A DNA stretch of 8,926 nucleotides, from positions 1 to 8,926 of the forward strand of contig PQAQ01000083.1 of assembly GCA_003105305.1 (NCBI GenBank), given 5' to 3'. Position 1 is the stretch's first letter. The number at the start of each line of letters is the position of its first letter. The notes under the pieces were generated by a model. The model saw only the letters and a list, made by a program, of their open reading frames with translations, had not been told where the DNA came from and did not search any database. Shown here piece after piece: positions 1 to 5,549 of the stretch. This stretch comes from Candidatus Methylomirabilota bacterium (lineage in GTDB: Bacteria; Methylomirabilota; Methylomirabilia; Methylomirabilales; Methylomirabilaceae). The position numbers and the translations under genes are program-made.

Positions 1-442
1 CGAAGCGGGCCTTGAACTCGGCGATCCCCCACCTGACCAGCGTGGCGCGGTCTTGCGGGTCGGCGAGCGGCAGGATGGCATGAACGTACGGGTGGGCCAG
101 GGCATTGCCATGGCCGCCCCACCGAACCATGCTGTCGCGATCGCCCTCGATTATGCGCCGAGCGGTCTCGGGGGCCTGACGTTCGAGCCAGCGGAAGAGC
201 GTCGGTCCGATATCGAAGCTCATACCGGCATAGTTATTGATCAGGTCGACGATTCGGCCGTCGTGGTCCAGGCGCCTGGCCCATCCGTTCGGGGTATAGC
301 ATTCCGCAGCAATCCGCTGGTTCCAGTCGTGAGCGGGGGCGGCCGACGGCTGCTGCTCAACCTCATCCGTCCAGGGGTTCTCGCGCGGCGGCTGATAGAA
401 ATGGCCGTGGATAATAACCGATACCGTGGCAGGCGTAGTCAT
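1..442 (-). CDS. Glycoside hydrolase family 57 / DUF3536 protein, N-terminal part (runs off left edge)
   Basis: Translating the minus strand from the ATG at 442-440 gives 147 codons open to the window edge, so only the N-terminus is present. The protein opens MTTPATVSVIIHGHFYQPPR, followed by ENPW, HDWNQRI, AECYTPN, a VDLINNYAGMSFDIGPTLF stretch, and GGHGNALAHPYVHAILPLA. This HGHFYQPPRENPW...HDWN...ECY...NNY..SF..GPTL pattern is typical of the large GH57 proteins carrying DUF3536, which are relatives of alpha-amylase and branching enzymes acting on alpha-glucans. The exact substrate is unknown. There is no signal peptide, so it is probably cytoplasmic. Its start overlaps the mlaD stop as ATGA, which suggests translational coupling, and no clear separate Shine-Dalgarno site is visible. 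Family assignment is firm; the biochemical role is inferred. Confidence 0.87.
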   Translation of the reverse strand, partial: MTTPATVSVIIHGHFYQPPRENPWTDEVEQQPSAAPAHDWNQRIAAECYTPNGWARRLDHDGRIVDLINNYAGMSFDIGPTLFRWLERQAPETARRIIEGDRDSMVRWGGHGNALAHPYVHAILPLADPQDRATLVRWGIAEFKARF

Positions 443-1401
443 TGCGGTTCGCTATCGGCGCCGGACCGCCGTGTGGATTGGATCAGGTTTCGCAGGATCC
501 GGCTGCGATTCGCGCCACGCAGGAGGGCCGACAGATCCTCGTATAGCGTGGGATCGTCAATAAGCGCCCCGAGCGTTCCCTCTCCCTGGGCCAGACGGGT
601 GGAAACCGACTTGAGATTCCTGGAGGTCTGTTCAAGGTCCGCCATGATCGATTCGGCTCTCGGATCCGCAAACAGGATGTGGGCCAACCCCTTTCGATGC
701 TCAAATTGCTTCATTAGATTCGCGAATTGCTGGAGCGCGGTCGTGGCTTCGGACAACGCTTTCATGGTGTCGCCTGAGCGCCTCTCGTATACCAGCGCGT
801 GAAGCAGCCCGTTCCCGTGTTCGATCTCTTCCATGACCCGGTTGAAGGAGGCGATGCTCTCGGCCAGATCCTGTCGTGCCTCTGTCCCCGCTCCACCGCC
901 GACGAGCTGGTTCAAGGCGTCCGAGATCTTCACCACATTGCTCACAATCTGATCGCCTTTCTGGAGCAGCGTAGCGTAATCCGGTGGATCGACGCTGGCG
1001 ATAGTTGCGTCTCGAGGGAGAGCTGGCTTATTCGGGCTACCCACCGTTAACTCGAGCACCTTGTCTCCCACCAGTCCGATGGTCCCGATGCTCGCGATTG
1101 AGTCCTCCCGTATCCGTTCCTGAAGCCTCGCGTCCAGGCTCATGGTGACACGGATCTTCTTGCTGGCAAGGTCTTTGCTGAAGGTGATGTCGTCAACCGA
1201 TCCGATGGAGGTGCCGGCGAGCCGGACCGGCGCTCCGACATTCAGCCCCTCGATATTGCTGAAGAAGGCGTGCAGGCTGTAACGGCGCTCGAAGATTCGG
1301 CTCCGGCTTCCGATGGTCAAGACAAAGATGATGAACAGGCCAAGGAGTCCCAGAACAAAGAGGCCGACACGCAACCGTATCCACTGCTCACGTTCCGCCA
1401 T
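439..1401 (-). CDS. mlaD: MlaD-like MCE domain protein of a phospholipid ABC transporter
   Basis: A 320-residue protein with one N-terminal membrane anchor (about residues 10-31, VGLFVLGLLGLFIIFVLTIG) and then an MCE domain (about 39-120) containing FFSNIEGLNVGAPVRLAG and the GTIGLVGDKVLEL stretch. MCE proteins form hexameric rings on the inner membrane that carry lipids between the membrane and the periplasm, working with an MlaE permease and MlaF ATPase, both encoded just upstream. It is longer than E. coli MlaD (about 180 aa). The extra C-terminal part (about 145-320) is likely helical and carries three spaced copies of a G.L..L...P-like motif near residues 198, 238 and 276. The stop of mlaF lies 11 bases before the ATG, and a GGGA stretch precedes the start. 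The stop overlaps the next start (ATGA). Confidence 0.93.
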   Translation of the reverse strand: MAEREQWIRLRVGLFVLGLLGLFIIFVLTIGSRSRIFERRYSLHAFFSNIEGLNVGAPVRLAGTSIGSVDDITFSKDLASKKIRVTMSLDARLQERIREDSIASIGTIGLVGDKVLELTVGSPNKPALPRDATIASVDPPDYATLLQKGDQIVSNVVKISDALNQLVGGGAGTEARQDLAESIASFNRVMEEIEHGNGLLHALVYERRSGDTMKALSEATTALQQFANLMKQFEHRKGLAHILFADPRAESIMADLEQTSRNLKSVSTRLAQGEGTLGALIDDPTLYEDLSALLRGANRSRILRNLIQSTRRSGADSEPQ

Positions 1402-1412
1402 TGATATGTTCC

Positions 1413-2183
1413 CTACCGCCGCAACCGCAAACTGTTCTGCGCGTATGCCATTGTCCCGCTGACGAACTGCCGGACGAACGGCCGGTCGGCGCGTTGTATC
1501 TCTTCCGGCGTTCCGAGAACGACAATCTTACCCTGGTCCAGCAGACCGATCCGATCGGAGATAGTGAATGCGCTCCGCATATCGTGAGTGACGACCACCG
1601 ACGTCACCCCAAGCTTTCGGTTCATGTCCGCGATCAACTCGTTGATCTTTTCCGTGTTCGTGGGGTCCAGGCCGGTCGTCGGTTCGTCATACAAGATGAT
1701 CTTCGGTGTCAGTGCGATGGCCCTGGCCAACGCGACCCGCTTTCTCATTCCGCCCGACAGGTCGACCGGCGCCTTGTCGTCGACGCCCTCGAGTCCGACA
1801 AGGCGGAGTGTCTCTTTAACCCGTTCATGGATCTCCCGCTCCGACATGGCAGTATGTTCGCGGAGGGGGTAGGCGATGTTCTCCACCACCGAGAGAGAAT
1901 CGAAGAGCGCCGAACTCTGAAAGACCATCCCGATCTTCTTTCGGATTCCGATCAGTCGGTCCTCCGACAGCGGTACGATATCCTCCCCCTCGATCAGAAT
2001 GCGGCCCGCCTCAGGTTTGAGCAGGCCGACGATCAGCTTCAAGGTGACGCTCTTACCGACCCCGCTCTCGCCGATGATGGTGATCGTCTCACCGGCTCGG
2101 ATTGTGAGATCCATCCCGGCCAGGATCGGTATGCGGTTGAACGACTTATAGACCTGATGGAACTCGATGGCCGACATGTTCAT
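1413..2183 (-). CDS. mlaF: MlaF-like ATP-binding protein of the phospholipid ABC transporter
   Basis: A 256-residue ABC ATPase with every catalytic motif intact: Walker A GESGVGKS (38-45), Q-loop Q89 in MVFQSSALFDSL, signature LSGGM (143-147), Walker B IILYDEP (162-168) and switch histidine H200 in VVTHD. The FQSSALFDSLSV and LSGGMRKRVALARA stretches are typical of the MlaF/Mkl branch, which powers MCE-type lipid transport from the cytoplasmic face. It lies between mlaE and mlaD, which settles the assignment. The ATG at 2183-2181 follows the mlaE stop by one base. Its GGAGGG Shine-Dalgarno site (2192-2197 on the complement), 8 bases upstream, is embedded in the last codons of mlaE. A second ATG two codons in is less well spaced. 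No separate MlaB (STAS) partner gene is seen nearby. Confidence 0.95.
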   Translation of the reverse strand: MNMSAIEFHQVYKSFNRIPILAGMDLTIRAGETITIIGESGVGKSVTLKLIVGLLKPEAGRILIEGEDIVPLSEDRLIGIRKKIGMVFQSSALFDSLSVVENIAYPLREHTAMSEREIHERVKETLRLVGLEGVDDKAPVDLSGGMRKRVALARAIALTPKIILYDEPTTGLDPTNTEKINELIADMNRKLGVTSVVVTHDMRSAFTISDRIGLLDQGKIVVLGTPEEIQRADRPFVRQFVSGTMAYAQNSLRLRR

Positions 2184-2184
2184 C

Positions 2185-2970
2185 TCACCAGCCCTCCAGC
2201 CACCAGAAGAACTTAGTCAGAAAGAAGTCCGAGATGATGATGGCAATGGTCGACGTGACAACGGTCGCGGTCGTCGCCCTGCCTAGACCTTCTGTTCCAC
2301 CCACCGCTTCCAATCCCCTGTAACAGCCGACGATGGCGATGATGAAGCCGAAGACCACGGTCTTGCCCAGACCGCTCACAATATCGGTCGGCGTCAGGTT
2401 GCGTGTGACGGTATTGTAGTAAAGCTGGTAATCGACCTGGAACTCATATCTGGAGATGACCATGCCGCCCAAAATGCCCAGAATGTCCGCCATAACCGTC
2501 AGCAGCGGCAGGACCAGCATCGTGCTCAATACGCGCGGCACAACCAGCTTCTTGACCGGGTTCGCGCCCATGGCCCGCATCGCATCGATCTGCTCAGTCA
2601 CCTTCATCGATCCCAGCTCGGCAGTGATTCCGGAACCGACCCGGCCCCCGACCAGCAGGGCCGTAAGAACCGGCCCCAACTCACGGACCATTGAAAGCGC
2701 GACGATAATCCCCACATACGCCTTCGCCCCGAATCGGCTTAGACCGTAGGCAGTCTGGAGCGCCAGGACGAGCCCGGTAAACACAGCGGCTACGCCGGCA
2801 ATCGAGATAGACTTCACTCCAATATGATCGGCTTGCCGGATGAGCTCGCGGAGGTTGAAGGGAGGTCTAAATGCGCAGAAGACGGTGTCGCAGGTAAGTT
2901 GCGAGAGCCCACCCAGCAATTCGAGCAATCGAATCGACTGGCCTCCCACGGCTACAGCTATGTTCCGCAC
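2185..2970 (-). CDS. mlaE: MlaE-like permease of the phospholipid ABC transporter
   Basis: A 261-residue integral inner-membrane protein of the MlaE permease family. The hallmark is the conserved block ELGPVLTALLVGGRVGSG (about 97-114), followed directly by ITAELGSMKVTEQIDAMRAMG (about 115-135) and NPVKKLVVPRVL. Hydrophobic segments lie at about 55-72, 84-96, 148-172, 203-216 and 238-252. Length matches the family (about 260). It forms the membrane channel to which MlaF and the MlaD ring attach. The start codon is GTG (2970-2968), 9 bases after the stop of the upstream lipoprotein gene. A TAGGGA stretch ends 7 bases before it. The ATG one codon-frame off, four bases earlier, runs straight into a stop, so the GTG is the supported start. 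Confidence 0.94.
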   Translation of the reverse strand: MRNIAVAVGGQSIRLLELLGGLSQLTCDTVFCAFRPPFNLRELIRQADHIGVKSISIAGVAAVFTGLVLALQTAYGLSRFGAKAYVGIIVALSMVRELGPVLTALLVGGRVGSGITAELGSMKVTEQIDAMRAMGANPVKKLVVPRVLSTMLVLPLLTVMADILGILGGMVISRYEFQVDYQLYYNTVTRNLTPTDIVSGLGKTVVFGFIIAIVGCYRGLEAVGGTEGLGRATTATVVTSTIAIIISDFFLTKFFWWLEGW

Positions 2971-2979
2971 CGCATGTCC

Positions 2980-3558
2980 CTATTGCCGCTCTGTACCTCG
3001 ACCTGGAGTGTTTTCAGTCAAGGTCCAGCCTTGGACAAACCGCTCAAACTCCGGCAGCCGGTCCTGGAAGGTCTCCGGCGAGGCGACGTACACAAGGTCA
3101 TAGGCGCACTCGCCGTTCCGGGCAACGTAACTGCTGACCATCACATCGGCCTCTTCCAGCCGACCCGTGAGCACCGTGTGGACCGCCTCCGTACCGCTCA
3201 ACGAGATGACGTTCTGGGTCACGACTCGTTTTGCCCTGATCCCGAAGAACAGGCGTTTGGCCAGCACGTGAAGCGTGATCGGCTGACGCTCTTCGCAACT
3301 GACGAATAGCGCAGCCACCTGGCCGCCCGGTTCCGCCTGGAAGGCGAGCGTGGCCCCTTCCACCTCGAGCCTCCGCCAACCATCACGCAACAAGGCGATC
3401 CTGAACCCCAGGGCCTCGTCAACCAGGAAGCCATCCACGATGTGACGAGGAGCACAGGCTGTGGCTATGAACGAGGCAAGGATCAAGGCGCCCGCAAAGC
3501 GCCAAGCGAATGGGAAGATGCGCCCCCCTCTCGACGTATAGACTCTCAGGTGAGGCAT
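2980..3558 (-). CDS. Putative small lipoprotein, first gene of the mla operon
   Basis: A 192-residue protein I do not recognise as a named family. A basic N-terminus is followed by a hydrophobic stretch (about 21-34, FAGALILASFIATA) and then Cys35, which suggests a lipoprotein signal peptide. The lipobox (ATAC) is weaker than the usual L-A-G-C. The mature part (about 36-192) has a VDEALGFRIALLRDGWRRLEV region followed by alternating short hydrophobic segments that look like a single alpha/beta domain with two cysteines (88, 151). Related small lipoproteins sometimes precede MCE operons. Being first in the operon, 9 bases before mlaE, it may act as a periplasmic or outer-membrane partner of lipid transport, possibly replacing MlaC or MlaA; this is inference. 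An in-frame stop lies five codons before the ATG, so the start cannot move upstream. Confidence 0.8.
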   Translation of the reverse strand: MPHLRVYTSRGGRIFPFAWRFAGALILASFIATACAPRHIVDGFLVDEALGFRIALLRDGWRRLEVEGATLAFQAEPGGQVAALFVSCEERQPITLHVLAKRLFFGIRAKRVVTQNVISLSGTEAVHTVLTGRLEEADVMVSSYVARNGECAYDLVYVASPETFQDRLPEFERFVQGWTLTENTPGRGTERQ

Positions 3559-3586
3559 AACCGCGGATAATCATCTGGACAGCTTC

Positions 3587-3616
3587 ATCATACTCGAAAG
3601 AAGGGTAAAGCGTCAA
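3587..3616 (-). promoter_or_regulatory. Sigma70-type promoter of the lipoprotein-mlaEFD operon
   Basis: On the minus strand the -35 box TTGACG (3616-3611) and -10 box TATGAT (3592-3587) are separated by 18 bases. Transcription would start near 3580, giving a leader of only about 20 bases before the ATG at 3558. It is the only convincing promoter for the five-gene operon and lies back to back with the promoter of the RNA gene to its right. Confidence 0.7.
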
Positions 3617-3633
3617 GTTGAGTCCTGTCCCCC

Positions 3634-3662
3634 TTGACAACGGCCGGGGCCGGTCCTATATA
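3634..3662 (+). promoter_or_regulatory. Strong sigma70-type promoter of the structured RNA gene
   Basis: The plus strand carries a perfect -35 box TTGACA (3634-3639), a 17-base spacer and the -10 box TATATA (3657-3662). The expected start, 7-8 bases on, is at 3669-3670, exactly where the closing stem of the predicted RNA begins. The spacer is very GC-rich (GGCCGGGGCCGG). No protein gene follows on this strand, so the promoter points to an RNA gene. Confidence 0.75.
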
Positions 3663-3668
3663 TTTAAT

Positions 3669-3847
3669 AGCTCCAAGAGATCTGAAGGCCACAAACAAGT
3701 ACCGGGGTATTTCAGAGAGTTCTGGGTTCGAGGGTACGACATCAGGCAGGGTAAGCTGGTGAAAAGACCCCGGTAGCCCAGGAGAAGCTGAAAGGTTGTA
3801 TTCCCGGGAAAGCATGGAGGCCAAGGGATCGCTTGGAGCAGCTTTTT
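3669..3847 (+). ncRNA. Putative stand-alone structured RNA of about 179 nt, 6S RNA-like
   Basis: This stretch lies between a near-consensus promoter and a TTTTT run (3843-3847) and has no credible reading frame. By hand it folds into one rod. The closing stem pairs 3670-3677 with 3832-3839 (8 perfect pairs), then after an A.G mismatch 3679-3682 with 3827-3830. After a small GAA/AAG loop, 3687-3690 pairs with 3819-3822. Next comes a symmetric 11/11 central bubble (3691-3701 and 3808-3818). Beyond it, 3702-3707 pairs with 3802-3807, 3710-3715 with 3788-3793, 3720-3726 with 3777-3783, 3732-3735 with 3767-3770, and 3740-3745 with 3756-3761 around an apical loop. Size, rod shape and a GC-flanked central bubble are the known design of 6S RNA, which mimics an open promoter and binds sigma70 RNA polymerase. 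I recognise the architecture, not the primary sequence. Confidence that it is an RNA gene is higher than that it is 6S (about 0.5). Confidence 0.65.
3832..3847 (+). terminator. Probable 3' end of the structured RNA (stem arm plus TTTTT)
   Basis: The 3' arm CTTGGAGC (3832-3839), which closes the RNA rod, is followed by AGC and five T residues (3843-3847). The same arm can also pair locally: CCAAG (3821-3825) with CTTGG (3832-3836) around a 6-base loop. Either pairing ahead of the T run could release RNA polymerase. The local hairpin is short and sits 6 bases from the Ts, so the signal is only moderate. Confidence 0.45.
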
Positions 3848-4098
3848 AAAGGCCATATCCGGTCAGTAAGCCCAGATATCTCTCCCGTGCAACCCCTTCA
3901 GTGCGATCTTCTGGTTCAGCGCCCAAAATCGTCGTCACTTCGGATTGTTCTTAGCCCTCAAGCTCTGTTTGAGCGTCGTCAATTTAATAAGAGGGTCGAA
4001 GCCAACCAGATAGAAGTCCGGAGAGAAGGCTTCGGTTGCGTTGCCCGACTCATCCCGGGCTGTAGGAGCAGAGATGGTGACAGCAGGAGGATTGGCGG
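3848..4098. other. Intergenic stretch without a recognised gene
   Basis: The 250 bases lie between the 3' end of the structured RNA and the stop of the convergent citrate synthase gene. I find no tRNA, no repeat and no promoter that stands out, and only unconvincing short reading frames. A weak inverted repeat (CTCAA at 3957-3961, TTGAG at 3969-3973) has no T run on either strand, so a gltA terminator is not demonstrated. The two transcripts converge here. Confidence 0.6.
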
Positions 4099-5391
4099 CT
4101 ACTGGCTTTGTCGTTCGGCCATCGGATAATAGTCGCGTCGCTGTTGGCCAAGGTAGATCTGCCTGGGGCGGGCGATCTTCTGCTCCGCATCCAGAAGCAT
4201 CTCCTCCCACTGGGCTACCCACCCGGCTGTTCGAGGAATGGCGAAAAGCACCGGGAACATGTCCATCGGAAACTTCATCGCCTCATAAATCAAGCCGGTA
4301 TAAAAGTCGATGTTTGGATACAGCTTGCGTTTGACGAAATAGTCATCTTGAAGCGCGATTCTTTCCAGCTCGAGTGCGACCTCCAGCAAGGGATTTGTTC
4401 CCGTGACCTCAAAGACCTCCTCGGTCAGCCGTTTAATGACCTTCGCGCGGGGATCGTAGTTTTTGTAGACCCGGTGCCCAAATCCCATCAATCGTACCTC
4501 GCCGGCCTTGACCCGTGTGATATGCGCGGCTACTTTGTCAACGGACCCGATTTCCTTCAACATCCGGAGCACTGCCTCATTAGCCCCGCCGTGCAGCGGG
4601 CCGTACAGGGCCGCAATTGCCGCGGCCACAGCGGAGAATGGGTCGACATGAGAGCTGCCGACGGATCGCATCGCATTGCCGCTGCAGTTCTGTTCGTGGT
4701 CGGCATGGAGAACAAATAGCACATCCAAGGCTCGTTCTAATACGGGATGCGGGTAGTATTTCGGTTCTGTGATCCGGAACAGCATATTGAGGAAGTTGCC
4801 GGTAAAACTCAGACTGTTGTCCGGATAGGTGTAGGGCAGTCCGCGACTATGCCGGTAGGCATACGCCGCCAGGGTCGGCATCTTGGCGATCAGGCGGATG
4901 ATCTGCCGTTGGCGAGCCCCCAGATCCATAATGTTCTTGGCATCCGGATAGAAAGTCGAAAGGGCGCCAACCGTCCCCAGCAGGATTCCCATCGGGTGGG
5001 CGTCGTAGTGAAAGCCGTCCATCAGCTTCTTGATGTTCTCGTGGACCATAGTATGGCGTGTCACCTGGTTAACGAATTCATCCATCTGCTCACCACTGGG
5101 AAGCTCTCCGTAGATAAGGAGGTAAGCCGTCTCCAGGAAGGTGCTTTTTTCGGCCAACTGCTCAATGGGATAGCCCCGGTGCAGCAGAATTCCCCGTTCA
5201 CCGTCGATAAACGTGATCCGGCTCTTACAACAGGCGGTGTTTCCAAATGATGGGTCGTAGCTCATCAATCCGAAATCGCCGTCGGAGGTCTTGATCTGTC
5301 GGAGATCCATGGCCCTGATCGTTCCGTGGTCGATAGGGATTTCGTACTGTTTCCCGGTGCGGTTATCGGTAACGGTCAACGTGTCAGCCAT
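4099..5391 (-). CDS. gltA: Citrate synthase (type II-like, about 430 aa)
   Basis: This enzyme condenses acetyl-CoA and oxaloacetate to citrate and CoA, the entry step of the TCA cycle, in the cytoplasm. Starting at ATG 5391-5389 (MADTLTVTDN) gives 430 residues, close to E. coli GltA (427). Active-site blocks are present: HADHEQNCS (229-237), PLHGGANEAV with catalytic His267, GFGHRVYKNYDPRA with His306, and NIDFYTGLIY with Asp362, plus the C-terminal RPRQIYLG. The N-terminal region with CCKSRITFIDGERGILLHRG is the extra small domain typical of the long bacterial (GltA) form. A start 12 codons upstream (5427) is possible, but the GAGGAGGAG ribosome site sits just before the MADT start, so I prefer the shorter form. 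It is probably transcribed alone, 158 bases after the L,D-transpeptidase gene. Confidence 0.97.
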   Translation of the reverse strand: MADTLTVTDNRTGKQYEIPIDHGTIRAMDLRQIKTSDGDFGLMSYDPSFGNTACCKSRITFIDGERGILLHRGYPIEQLAEKSTFLETAYLLIYGELPSGEQMDEFVNQVTRHTMVHENIKKLMDGFHYDAHPMGILLGTVGALSTFYPDAKNIMDLGARQRQIIRLIAKMPTLAAYAYRHSRGLPYTYPDNSLSFTGNFLNMLFRITEPKYYPHPVLERALDVLFVLHADHEQNCSGNAMRSVGSSHVDPFSAVAAAIAALYGPLHGGANEAVLRMLKEIGSVDKVAAHITRVKAGEVRLMGFGHRVYKNYDPRAKVIKRLTEEVFEVTGTNPLLEVALELERIALQDDYFVKRKLYPNIDFYTGLIYEAMKFPMDMFPVLFAIPRTAGWVAQWEEMLLDAEQKIARPRQIYLGQQRRDYYPMAERQSQ

Positions 5392-5395
5392 GGAA

Positions 5396-5404
5396 CTCCT
5401 CCTC
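5396..5404 (-). promoter_or_regulatory. Ribosome binding site deciding the gltA start
   Basis: GAGGAGGAG on the minus strand contains a perfect AGGAGG core 6 bases before the ATG at 5391. It lies inside the frame of the longer alternative (start 5427), which has no comparable site, and so favours the MADTLTV start. Confidence 0.8.
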
Positions 5405-5417
5405 GCGCCGTGAGTGC

Positions 5418-5447
5418 CCTTCCGCATTCTTCTCCTGAGCCGGAAGG
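5418..5447 (-). repeat. Inverted repeat (leader hairpin) upstream of gltA
   Basis: On the minus strand CCTTCCG (5447-5441) is followed after 16 bases by its perfect complement CGGAAGG (5424-5418). The loop contains AGGAGAAG, a Shine-Dalgarno-like stretch without a usable start. The hairpin would sit about 26 bases before the gltA ATG. It could be a leader structure or a protein site. No T run follows, so it is not an ordinary terminator. Confidence 0.5.
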
Positions 5448-5450
5448 TTC

Positions 5451-5483
5451 AATTGGTGTCTGGTGGGCGGGCGCAAACCAATT
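5451..5483 (-). repeat. Inverted repeat AATTGGT/ACCAATT at the gltA promoter
   Basis: AATTGGT (5451-5457) and ACCAATT (5477-5483) form perfect 7-base arms 19 bases apart. The upstream arm abuts the candidate -10 box at 5485-5490 and would overlap the transcription start, so the repeat could be an operator or the first leader hairpin. It is directly followed by the second inverted repeat. Confidence 0.4.
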
Positions 5484-5484
5484 A

Positions 5485-5493
5485 ATATTACCA
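5485..5493 (-). promoter_or_regulatory. Candidate extended -10 promoter of gltA
   Basis: The minus strand reads TGGTAATAT, an extended -10 (TG, one base, TAATAT) in an AT-rich patch between the L,D-transpeptidase stop and gltA. No good -35 box is seen at 16-18 bases, which an extended -10 can tolerate. The start would be near 5478, giving a leader of about 87 bases that holds two inverted repeats. Confidence 0.4.
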
Positions 5494-5549
5494 TACAACG
5501 CAATAGAGACATAAAGAGTAGTTCGCAATTCAGCCTTGGCGCTTTTGTT

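Noticed and set aside
53..802. Long open frame on the plus strand (249 codons)
   Set aside because: It is antisense to the GH57 start and the end of mlaD, both of which have clear family motifs; its own translation is Arg/Ser-rich with no recognisable domain.
1401..2216. Long open frame on the plus strand (271 codons)
   Set aside because: It mirrors mlaF, whose ABC motifs are all intact on the other strand; the product is Asp/Arg-rich and resembles nothing.
3612..3638. Inverted repeat GTCAAG...CTTGAC as an operator
   Set aside because: It is fully explained by the two divergent -35 boxes (TTGAC on each strand), so no separate operator is needed.
3669..3847. RNase P RNA, tmRNA or SRP RNA as the identity of the structured RNA
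   Set aside because: It is too short for RNase P or tmRNA, lacks a tRNA-like end or tag frame, and lacks the conserved SRP apical GGAA loop with its AGCAG partner.
3957..3973. CTCAA/TTGAG hairpin as a gltA terminator
   Set aside because: Only five pairs, and no T run on either strand.
3935..4222. Minus-strand frame overlapping the gltA 3' end as a small gene
   Set aside because: Most of it shadows gltA in another frame; the part beyond has no ribosome site or recognisable family.
4108..5250. Two plus-strand open frames opposite citrate synthase
   Set aside because: They are shadows of a highly conserved gene in GC-rich DNA and have no ribosome sites or domains.
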